Positions 27,611 through 35,416 of a stretch of 36,988 nt of DNA are shown here, piece after piece (the first letter of the stretch is position 1; the number at the start of each line of letters is the position of its first letter). The position numbers and the translations under genes are program-made. Below the pieces are notes generated by a model. The model was not told the DNA's origin. It did not search any database and was given only the letters and a program-made list of their open reading frames with translations. The DNA comes from Desulfotignum sp. (lineage in GTDB: Bacteria > Desulfobacterota > Desulfobacteria > Desulfobacterales > Desulfobacteraceae), in the NCBI GenBank assembly GCA_021737445.1, contig JAIPDY010000002.1:1-36988 (forward strand), written 5' to 3'.

Positions 27611-27880
27611 TCACGATTTCGCAATGCAACGCCTGTGATTTATGATGATGACAAATTCAGGAATACCGCCCATCTGGAAGGGGCGATTCCCATGAGCGAG
27701 TTTCTCAGAATGAAGCCGGACCTGGCATTGGATACCCGTATCATCTTTTACTGAGGGTGACCCGGCGACAGCTCTGCGGCAAGGATTGCCGCACAATACA
27801 TGGCAGACGGGTACACACGGATTCAGGTGCTGGATAACGGGATAGCCGGCTGGAAGGAAGCAGGTTTCAACATCCTGTAA
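27611..27880 (+). CDS. Rhodanese-like domain, candidate selenoprotein with two in-frame UGA (Sec) codons; 5' end undefined or truncated
   Basis: Frame reads 'SRFRNATPVIYDDDKFRNTAHLEGAIPMSEFLRMKPDLALDTRIIFY(UGA)G(UGA)PGDSSAARIAAQYMADGYTRIQVLDNGIAGWKEAGFNIL*'; UGA at 27752-27754 and 27758-27760, TAA at 27878-27880; homologues typically have FYCxCPxxxSAARxA. Confidence 0.7.
27775..27793 (+). promoter_or_regulatory. Candidate bacterial SECIS apical hairpin
   Basis: TGCGGCA-AGGAT-TGCCGCA: 7-bp perfect stem, 5-nt loop with G at loop position 2; loop begins 21 nt after the second UGA and 27 nt after the first. Confidence 0.6.
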
Positions 27881-28039
27881 TCTGATGATTTATGGACTGC
27901 CGGATCTGCAGGTCATCTTGTTGCTCTTATGTACCTGATTTACTGCTTGAATTTTCCTTGAAAAGGTGGTAGTAGATCTCGCTTTCAAAAAGAGATTTAC
28001 AAACAATGTAACCGGAAATGGTAACAGGAGATAGACTGG

Positions 28040-29659
28040 ATGCGCGTGGTCCTCGTTTTTCCGCCCAGGGCCAGCGCTACCTATGTGCCCCTGGGAATTG
28101 CATCTTTGGCGGCGTTCATTGCATCGGCCGTGCCCGGTACCGGGGTCCGGCTGGCTGATCTGAACATTGATACCTGGATCCGGCTTGCAAACGCCGACCC
28201 CCATGGCCAGGATCTCATGGATTTTGTCCGGGGCAAAACCGGCACCTTTACGGATCCCGGCCAGACCCTTTCAATTAAACCGGTATGGGACCGCCTCAGA
28301 AGACAGATGTCTCTGCTGTGCCGCCAGGCTGAAACCTTTGTTGCCACCGGGGAGGCGGATACCCTCTTTTTGTCACTGCTTGGCAGCCATACCCGGCAGA
28401 TCATGGCATCTGATCCCGAACTGGTGTGCATTTCCGTGCTTTTCCCTGAGCAGATGCCTTTTGCCGCTGCCCTGGCCCGCACCCTCAGGCAGGCCATGGG
28501 AAAAAAATCCGGCACCCGGTGCCGGGTGGTGATGGGCGGCGCCATGATGTCAGCCCTGTCGGTGCAGGACCTGCTGACTGCAGTCCCGGAAATAGATGCC
28601 GTTGTCAGCGGTGAGGGGGAAGATGCAGTGGCCGCCCTTTGCACCGGCATACCATTTTCAGATATCTCAGGGCTGACGTTCAGGCAGGAAAATGAGATCA
28701 GAACCAATCCCAAATCCCCGGCCATTTCTCTCAAAAACCTTGCAGCCCCTGATTTTTCACAGCTGCCCCTGGATGCCTATTTCAATCCTGTCCCGGTACT
28801 GCCGGTGCTGTTTTCCAGGGGATGTGCCTGGCGCAAATGCCGGTTCTGCTCCCACAACTTCTCCTTTGGCGGCTATCGCAGAAAACCGGTTGAAGCATTT
28901 GTGTCGGAACTGGCTGAATATCAAAGGACTCTGGGGGCTTGCCATTTTTATTCAGCAGATGAATATATTCTGCCCCGGGACATGGATGCCATCTGTGAGG
29001 AGATCCTGGCCAGGGGGCTGAAGATCTCTTTTCATATTCTGGGCAAACCCACGGCCGACTGCACCCCCGGCAGCCTGGCCCTGTGGTCCGCCGCCGGATG
29101 CCGGTGGATCGGCTGGGGCATTGAATCCGGTTCCCAGCGGCTGCTGGATCTGGTCAACAAGGGCACCTGTGTCCGGGATGTCCAGACCGTGCTGAAAGAT
29201 TCGGCTGCCGCCGGCATTTCCAATCTGGGACTGATGATTTTCGGCCTTCCCACCTCCACCGACCAGGACCTGGACCAGACCCTGGCATTTCTAAGCGATG
29301 CCTATGATAGTCTGGACGGTCTGACCGCCAGTGCCTTTGTGCTTTTTGACAACACCCATTTTGCAAGGAACGCTTACCGGTACGGCATGCACATTGACGG
29401 ACCCGGCATACTGATCAACAGCGGCAGCTCCGCTGTCCGGAGTACCCGCCTCAAATTCAGGGAACTGGCATCCAGCGGCTCGCTGCGGTTGCCCCGTGGG
29501 GCATTGGAGGTCTCCCGGTGGCAGCGGTACCGCAGATGGCTGGGTGAGGTGCCCCTGCTGGAACAGCTGCCCCCGGAACACTGGCTGATTCATGTAAGCG
29601 GCAGATGGTTGCCTGCGGTGCCTGCCCTGCCGTTTTCTTCAGACACGGAGACTGCCTGA
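28040..29659 (+). CDS. B12-binding domain radical SAM protein
   Basis: N-terminal B12-binding-like 'VVLVFPPRASATYVPLGIASLAAFI', cluster motif 'FSRGCAWRKCRFCSHN', 'WGIESGSQRLLDLVNKG'; ribosome-binding site AACAGGAGATA. Confidence 0.88.
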   Translation: MRVVLVFPPRASATYVPLGIASLAAFIASAVPGTGVRLADLNIDTWIRLANADPHGQDLMDFVRGKTGTFTDPGQTLSIKPVWDRLRRQMSLLCRQAETFVATGEADTLFLSLLGSHTRQIMASDPELVCISVLFPEQMPFAAALARTLRQAMGKKSGTRCRVVMGGAMMSALSVQDLLTAVPEIDAVVSGEGEDAVAALCTGIPFSDISGLTFRQENEIRTNPKSPAISLKNLAAPDFSQLPLDAYFNPVPVLPVLFSRGCAWRKCRFCSHNFSFGGYRRKPVEAFVSELAEYQRTLGACHFYSADEYILPRDMDAICEEILARGLKISFHILGKPTADCTPGSLALWSAAGCRWIGWGIESGSQRLLDLVNKGTCVRDVQTVLKDSAAAGISNLGLMIFGLPTSTDQDLDQTLAFLSDAYDSLDGLTASAFVLFDNTHFARNAYRYGMHIDGPGILINSGSSAVRSTRLKFRELASSGSLRLPRGALEVSRWQRYRRWLGEVPLLEQLPPEHWLIHVSGRWLPAVPALPFSSDTETA

Positions 29660-29830
29660 ACACATGCCATCACAGGTCTGCTGCAGCCGGAAACAGGTAA
29701 AAAATACAGATACTGAATCTGCAAAAACTGTGCGCATCATTCATGCCGGTTTTTCAGCAGTCTGGGTTCTGAAAATTTTTTTATTCCGGATTTAAAATCT
29801 TTAAAAATTTGTTGTTTTTTCCTTTTGTCA

Positions 29831-29858
29831 TTGCTTGTAAAATTCATGGGTATAAAAT
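29831..29858 (+). promoter_or_regulatory. Candidate sigma70-type promoter TTGCTT-N16-TAAAAT
   Basis: In an AT-rich leader 44 nt before the mttB-like start. Confidence 0.35.
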
Positions 29859-29901
29859 AAAAAAATATTATAACTTCGGAATGTTAAAAAGGAGACGTTT
29901 C

Positions 29902-31338
29902 ATGGGCATGCACACTGATGAACTGTATTTCAAACCCAGGCTGCAGGTGATCAACCAGGACCAGATGGGGCAGATCCACATGGCCACACTGGATGTGCTG
30001 GAGCACACCGGTATTAAACTTACCCATCCCAGGGCCCAGGCGCTGCTGTCAGGGGCCGGTGCCAGGGTTGAAAAGGACCGTGTAAGGATTCCTTCCTGGA
30101 TGGTGGAACAGGCCATCCGGCAGGCACCCAAAAGAATAGTGCTTGGCAGGCGCACAGGAGAGCGTACCGTGATCCTGGAGCGGGACAAATCCTGGTTCGG
30201 GCCCAGCCTGGACTGCATCGATTACATGGACCCGGCCACACACCAGCGCAGCCGGTTTGAAAGCCGGCATGTGGAGGTCACGGCAGCCCTGTGCGACGCT
30301 TTGCCCGGGTTTGACTGGTGCATGACCATCGGCATGGCCGATGATGTACCGGCGGACACGGCAGACCGGATTGTGGCCAGAAAAACCCTGCAATTTTGTG
30401 AAAAACCCCTGGTGTTCTGCTGCAAGGACACCAACAGTGTGGCAGACATCTATGAAATGGCCCTGCTGCTGTGCGGCGGAAAGGACAATTTTGAAAAAAC
30501 CCCGTGCATTGTACACTATTCCGAGCCCATCTCCCCGCTGGTGTATTATGATCCCGCAGTGGACAAGATCCTTTTTTGTGCTGAAAAAGGCATCCCCCTG
30601 ATCAATTTTCCCGCCCCCCAGGCCTGCGGAACTGCGCCGGCCACCTTTGCCGGCACCATTGTCCAGGCCAGTGCTGAATCATTGAGCGGCCTGGTCATGC
30701 ACCAGCTGGCCAATCCGGGTGCCCCGTTTATTTACGGTGCCTTTACCACCATCATGGACATGAAGACCTCAATCTTTTCCTACGGGGCCATTGAGTTGAG
30801 CCTCATGACCGCGGCCCTGGCCCAGATGGCCCAGCATTACCAGCTGCCTTTTTTCGGCACAGCCGGTGCCACGGATGCCAAGTTCTGTGATGCCCAGGCC
30901 GGGGCGGAAGCCGCATTCCAGTGTCTGAGCGCTGCAGCCGCAGGTTCCGGCCTGGTGCATGACTGCAGTTCCTGGATGGACCACGGCAATCTGGTGTCTC
31001 CCGAATTCATGGTGCTGGTGAATGATATTGTGACATCAGTCAAACACTATATGGAGGGGATTGCCGTCACACAGGAGACCCTGGCCCTGGATATTATCGA
31101 TAAGGTCGGCCCGGGCGGGCATTATCTCCGGGAAAAGCACACCATGGATCACTTCAGGAAGATCAAATATTCGGATCTGTTTGAACGTCAGATCCATGAG
31201 AAATGGAAAAACAACGGGGCCAGAAAACTGGAGCAGCGCCTCCAGGAGCTGACTTTGGAAAAGATGAAGCACCGGCCGGCACCTTTATCAGAAGCAATCA
31301 TCAAAGAACTGGACCGTATGCAGGCGGCCTGGAAATAG
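29902..31338 (+). CDS. Trimethylamine methyltransferase (MttB) family protein, non-pyrrolysine type
   Basis: MttB-like: 'ATLDVLEHTGIKL', 'PAPQACGTAPATFAGTIVQASAESLSGLVMHQLANPGAPFIYG', C-terminal 'GGHYLREKHTMDHFRK'; no internal amber codon; start chosen after AAAAAGGAG. Confidence 0.85.
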   Translation: MGMHTDELYFKPRLQVINQDQMGQIHMATLDVLEHTGIKLTHPRAQALLSGAGARVEKDRVRIPSWMVEQAIRQAPKRIVLGRRTGERTVILERDKSWFGPSLDCIDYMDPATHQRSRFESRHVEVTAALCDALPGFDWCMTIGMADDVPADTADRIVARKTLQFCEKPLVFCCKDTNSVADIYEMALLLCGGKDNFEKTPCIVHYSEPISPLVYYDPAVDKILFCAEKGIPLINFPAPQACGTAPATFAGTIVQASAESLSGLVMHQLANPGAPFIYGAFTTIMDMKTSIFSYGAIELSLMTAALAQMAQHYQLPFFGTAGATDAKFCDAQAGAEAAFQCLSAAAAGSGLVHDCSSWMDHGNLVSPEFMVLVNDIVTSVKHYMEGIAVTQETLALDIIDKVGPGGHYLREKHTMDHFRKIKYSDLFERQIHEKWKNNGARKLEQRLQELTLEKMKHRPAPLSEAIIKELDRMQAAWK

Positions 31339-31351
31339 CCGGAAACCGGGA

Positions 31352-32302
31352 TCAGCCGAACCGTCCGGTGATGTAATCCTGGGTCAGCTGGTGCAAAGGA
31401 TTGAGGAAGATCTGTTCCGTGGGACCGATCTCAATGAGATCTCCCAGGTGGAAATAGGCGGTGCGCTGGGATACCCGGGATGCCTGCTGCATGGAATGGG
31501 TGACAATGGCAATGGAGTAGTCCCGGCGAAGTTCATCAATCAGTTCTTCAATGATGGCCGTGGCAATGGGATCCAAAGCGGAACAGGGCTCATCCATGAG
31601 GATCACTTCCGGGTTGACGGCAATGGTTCTGGCGATGCACAGCCGCTGCTGCTGGCCCCCGGACAGGCCGGTGCCAGGCTGATCCAGCCGGTCCTTGACC
31701 TCGTTCCACAAGCCGGCCCGGATCAGTGATTTTTCCACCAGCTCTTCTGTTTCGCTCCGGTTGGTGACAAGTCCGTGGATTCTGGGGCCATAGGCCACAT
31801 TGTCAAAAATGGATTTGGGAAAAGGGTTGGGTTTCTGGAAAACCATGCCGATCTGTGCCCGCAGCGGCACCACATCCACATCCCTGTCATAAATATTTTT
31901 ACCTTCCAGAAAGATGCGCCCCTCCACCTTGCAGCCGTCAATGGTGTCGTTCATGCGGTTCAAACAACGGATGAATGTGGATTTGCCGCATCCGGACGGA
32001 CCGATCATGGAGATGACCTCATTGGAACCAATATCCAGGGACACGGCATTTATGGCTTTGCTGGCACCGTTATCATAATATACACTGACCTCTTCGCACC
32101 GCATTTTGGGATTTTCAACGTTTTTTTCTCCAACGGTGTTCCGGTTTTCCTTATTCACCAGACGGTAACTGCGCTTCTGGGAAGGGACATTTTCCGGTCC
32201 GGTCTGTTCAGCCGTATGCCTGGCTTTTGCCGGGACAGTTGTGTAATCTGTATTCATTGCAAATTTCTTTATATGTAACATTTTCAGGTTGCATGACAGC
32301 AT
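31352..32302 (-). CDS. pstB: Phosphate ABC transporter ATP-binding protein PstB with ~50 aa N-terminal extension
   Basis: '[24 protein letters not shown]', '[26 protein letters not shown]', '[36 protein letters not shown]'; start could also be 32257 (MNTDYTT...). Confidence 0.92.
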   Translation of the reverse strand: MLSCNLKMLHIKKFAMNTDYTTVPAKARHTAEQTGPENVPSQKRSYRLVNKENRNTVGEKNVENPKMRCEEVSVYYDNGASKAINAVSLDIGSNEVISMIGPSGCGKSTFIRCLNRMNDTIDGCKVEGRIFLEGKNIYDRDVDVVPLRAQIGMVFQKPNPFPKSIFDNVAYGPRIHGLVTNRSETEELVEKSLIRAGLWNEVKDRLDQPGTGLSGGQQQRLCIARTIAVNPEVILMDEPCSALDPIATAIIEELIDELRRDYSIAIVTHSMQQASRVSQRTAYFHLGDLIEIGPTEQIFLNPLHQLTQDYITGRFG

Positions 32303-32381
32303 TTACACCAGTTCATAGAGACACCAGCAGACGTCAACAAAAAGATAATTTACCTGATCTGCATTAGGAAATCTTTAATCT

Positions 32382-32399
32382 TTTGTTAAATTAATGTTA
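32382..32399. promoter_or_regulatory. Candidate Pho-box-like element TTTGTTAAATTAATGTTA
   Basis: Two TGTTA half-sites with exact 11-bp spacing (32384 and 32395), upstream of pstB. Confidence 0.35.
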
Positions 32400-32533
32400 G
32401 GATCTGTTCCAGCCGATTTTTTGCTGTCTCCTGCTTTAAATACAATCCCATGACCGGTATAATGAAAATACGCCTGGAAACCTGACCGGCTGCCCGTGGC
32501 AGAAAAGATGCAAAAACAGGAGGTACCTTTACA

Positions 32534-33280
32534 ATGAAAATTGCCATATTATCAGATATTCACGGTAACCTTGAAGCGCTGCAGACAGTTCTGGCAGAAA
32601 TTCACAGCCTGCACCTGGATGAAGTGATCTGCCTGGGGGACAACATCGGATATGGCCCGGATTCCCAGGCTGTCATGGATATTTTGGAAGGGCAGAAGAT
32701 TGCATCTGTTATGGGCAACCATGAAATGGCGGTGAAAAACAGGGCCAATCTGGCGTGGTTCAACCCCATGGCCCGAAAAGCTTTGGAAATAACACTGGCA
32801 CAATTGTCCGGGACTGCTGTTGCAAAAATCTGCAAACTGCCCTTTTTTCTGGTGAAACATGGCCTGCGGTTTGTCCATGGCGTGCCGCCTGCGAATATAT
32901 TTTTATATCTTTTCCAGGTGCCGGAAAAAAAACTGATCCAGAAGCTGGACCAGTTGCAAGAACATATCTGCTTTGTGGGGCATACCCATGATCTGGGCAT
33001 CATTTCCTGGGACGGTGCCTGCCTGACAAAAGACAAATTGGTCCCCGGAATTTGCCGGCTTGATGAAAATAAAAAATATATCATCAATGCCGGCAGTGTG
33101 GGCCAGCCCAGAGATGGCACGCCTGAAGCCAAATTTCTGGTGTATGACACGCAAACCCGCCAATTGTCTGTCAGGGCGGTTAATTATCCTTTTGCTGACA
33201 CCGGCAAAAAAATTATTGCTGCCGGTATCCCGAAAATGTATGCTGAAAAACTGGCTGTGGGTGCTGACATTAAAGGATAA
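32534..33280 (+). CDS. Calcineurin-like metallophosphoesterase
   Basis: 'AILSDIHGNLEAL', 'CLGDNIGYGP', 'VMGNHEMAV', 'CFVGHTHDLGI'. Confidence 0.9.
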   Translation: MKIAILSDIHGNLEALQTVLAEIHSLHLDEVICLGDNIGYGPDSQAVMDILEGQKIASVMGNHEMAVKNRANLAWFNPMARKALEITLAQLSGTAVAKICKLPFFLVKHGLRFVHGVPPANIFLYLFQVPEKKLIQKLDQLQEHICFVGHTHDLGIISWDGACLTKDKLVPGICRLDENKKYIINAGSVGQPRDGTPEAKFLVYDTQTRQLSVRAVNYPFADTGKKIIAAGIPKMYAEKLAVGADIKG

Positions 33281-33295
33281 CAAAGAGAGATTGAG

Positions 33296-34735
33296 ATGAA
33301 AAAGATCGGCAGATTCACCATCACAGGCCTGCTGGGCAAAGGGGGCATGGGCAGGGTATATAAGATAGCCTATCCTGTCACCAAAAAAATCGCCGCCTTA
33401 AAGCTGCTGGAACCATCTTCTCTGCTGGCCGGTCTTACACCAGAAAAAGCGCTGGAAGAGATGTTCACCAAAGAAGCCGTCACCATGGCTGCCATCCGGC
33501 ATCCCCATGTGGTGGATATCCTGGATTTCGGGCGGACAGGAAACCAGCTGTATTATATCATGGATTATTTTTGCAACAACCTGGGAACCCTTATGGGTGA
33601 ATCCTTTGAAGAGGATGACACCCGGGTTGTTCCCATTGAAAAAGCGGTGCCCTATACCACCCAGATATTGAGAGGCCTTGTGTGTCTCCATTTTTCCGGT
33701 ATTATCCACAGAGATATCAAGCCTGCCAATATGTTGATCACAGACCTGGATACGGTGAAAATTTGTGATTTCGGCCTGTCCCTGCGCCAGGGTGAACGGC
33801 TAAAGCGGCATGGTAGCATCCGGGTGGGTTCCCCCTATTACGCAGCCCCGGAACAGGAGGCAGATCCGGACAATGTTGATGTTACGGCAGATCTGTATGC
33901 CGTGGGCATCATGCTGTACAAGATGCTCACCGGCCGGCTGCCCCAAAAGAGCGGTTCCCCGGCATCGCAGATGAACCCGGATCTGGATGTGTCCTGGGAC
34001 CGGTTTTTTGCCAAAGCCCTTGATCCGGATCCGGCCGGGCGGTTCCCAGGGGCGGATACCATGTGCCGGGACCTGGAAGGACTGGCCCGGGCCTGGAAGA
34101 CAAAAAAAGAGCAAATCTGTTCCATGCCGGCAGAGCTGGAACAAAAAAACGACCATGTGCCCAAAAAAGCACAACAGCCAAAAGCAGGCCCGGCCGCATC
34201 CGGCCGTGAAAAAAGTGACGGGCAGGGATCAGGACATCCGGCATCTGACATCAAAAAGCCGGCTCCGGTGCGTGCCGTTCCCGGAAAAATCCCCTTGAAC
34301 AAGGCCCGTGCTTTTTTTGATCTGGACCGGTTCATGCAGCCCCGCCGATATATTGCCAATGATTTTTTTGTGCCCAGCGACGGCCTGGTGCATGACCGGC
34401 ATACCGGTCTTGTGTGGCAGCAGTCCGGCACCTGGTTTCCTGTTACCTGGTTTCAGGCCAAAACCTATGTAAAACAGTTGAATTTCCGGCAGTTTGGGGG
34501 ATATACAGCATGGCGCCTGCCCACCATCCATGAACTGCTCACCCTTGCCGTGCCCCCGGCAAAAGGCCGTGACCATTGCATCTCACCAATATTTGATGCA
34601 GAACAGAAGTGGCTGTGGGGAGCAGATAAAAGCACATTTGTGTCAGCCTGGTACATGAATCTGGAGATGGGATTTGTGGGCAGAAATGATTTTACCGGTT
34701 TTTACCATGTCAAGGCTGTGTGTTCAGCCTTTTAG
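33296..34735 (+). CDS. Ser/Thr protein kinase with C-terminal DUF1566 (Lcl-type) domain
   Basis: 'GLLGKGGMGRVYK', 'HRDIKPANMLI', 'KICDFGLSL', 'YAAPEQ'; C-terminal 'DGLVHDRHTGLVWQQSG...AKTYVKQLNFRQFGGYTAWRLPTIHELLTL' is DUF1566-like. Confidence 0.88.
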   Translation: MKKIGRFTITGLLGKGGMGRVYKIAYPVTKKIAALKLLEPSSLLAGLTPEKALEEMFTKEAVTMAAIRHPHVVDILDFGRTGNQLYYIMDYFCNNLGTLMGESFEEDDTRVVPIEKAVPYTTQILRGLVCLHFSGIIHRDIKPANMLITDLDTVKICDFGLSLRQGERLKRHGSIRVGSPYYAAPEQEADPDNVDVTADLYAVGIMLYKMLTGRLPQKSGSPASQMNPDLDVSWDRFFAKALDPDPAGRFPGADTMCRDLEGLARAWKTKKEQICSMPAELEQKNDHVPKKAQQPKAGPAASGREKSDGQGSGHPASDIKKPAPVRAVPGKIPLNKARAFFDLDRFMQPRRYIANDFFVPSDGLVHDRHTGLVWQQSGTWFPVTWFQAKTYVKQLNFRQFGGYTAWRLPTIHELLTLAVPPAKGRDHCISPIFDAEQKWLWGADKSTFVSAWYMNLEMGFVGRNDFTGFYHVKAVCSAF

Positions 34736-35239
34736 CGCCGGGAGAATCTTTTTTTTTGCCTTGGCCCAGGCAAGCCGCAGCGAGATATAAATCAGGATGA
34801 ACGGTGCGACAAAATTCAATTCCAGCCCCCCGGTCCAGTCCGGCATGATAAAGCTCATATCCCCGAACCGTTTGTCCAGCCAGGCAACGGCAAAAAATGC
34901 CGGCCACAGGGCAGCCATGCCCATTGCCATGAGCAGGAAAAAAGATTTGCCGTAGGCCTCGTTGGCCAGTTTGTTTATCCCTTTATAGGCTGTTTCATCC
35001 CCGGCCTGCTTGGCCTTCATGGATTGTTCATGGTAATACATGGTGTCATCCAGGTTGGTGGAAACCGCAGACCGGTTGATCCGGCCGGCAACGGCCATGG
35101 TGACCTCTCCGATGAGCACGGCCCAGGCCGCCAGGCAGAAGGTACCCATCCACCATCCGGCCATGGGGTTGTCAAACATCCGGAAGGGATAGATCAGTAC
35201 CGGATCGATCACATTGAGTATGCCCTGTATGGAATCCAT
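34724..35239 (-). CDS. Conserved membrane protein with TM-charged/helical loop-TM layout (possibly DUF106-like)
   Basis: Hydrophobic segments flank a polar 'SVSTNLDDTMYYHEQSMKAKQAGDETAYKGINKLANEAYGKS'-type stretch; co-directional with the TauE/SafE gene. Confidence 0.6.
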   Translation of the reverse strand: MDSIQGILNVIDPVLIYPFRMFDNPMAGWWMGTFCLAAWAVLIGEVTMAVAGRINRSAVSTNLDDTMYYHEQSMKAKQAGDETAYKGINKLANEAYGKSFFLLMAMGMAALWPAFFAVAWLDKRFGDMSFIMPDWTGGLELNFVAPFILIYISLRLAWAKAKKKILPALKG

Positions 35240-35264
35240 ATCTATCTTTTAAAAAGCGGTTCTG

Positions 35265-35298
35265 CCGGGGCATCACATACAGCATCTGCCAGCCCCGG
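35265..35298. repeat. Inverted repeat CCGGGGC-N20-GCCCCGG
   Basis: 7-bp perfect arms in the TauE-membrane protein intergenic region. Confidence 0.6.
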
Positions 35299-35315
35299 GT
35301 ATGCAGCAGATAAAA

Positions 35316-35364
35316 CAACGGGTGATCAGAGACCGGATGACTGTCCGCCCCTGAGCACCCGTTG
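35316..35364. repeat. Long hairpin CAACGGGTGATCAG...CTGAGCACCCGTTG
   Basis: 13 of 14 stem positions pair; an internal CGGA/TCCG hairpin may form in the loop. Confidence 0.7.
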
Positions 35365-35416
35365 AAACGATATCGTGTACCCCTCTATATTTCAGGCATA
35401 CACAGCGACCTGTCCA

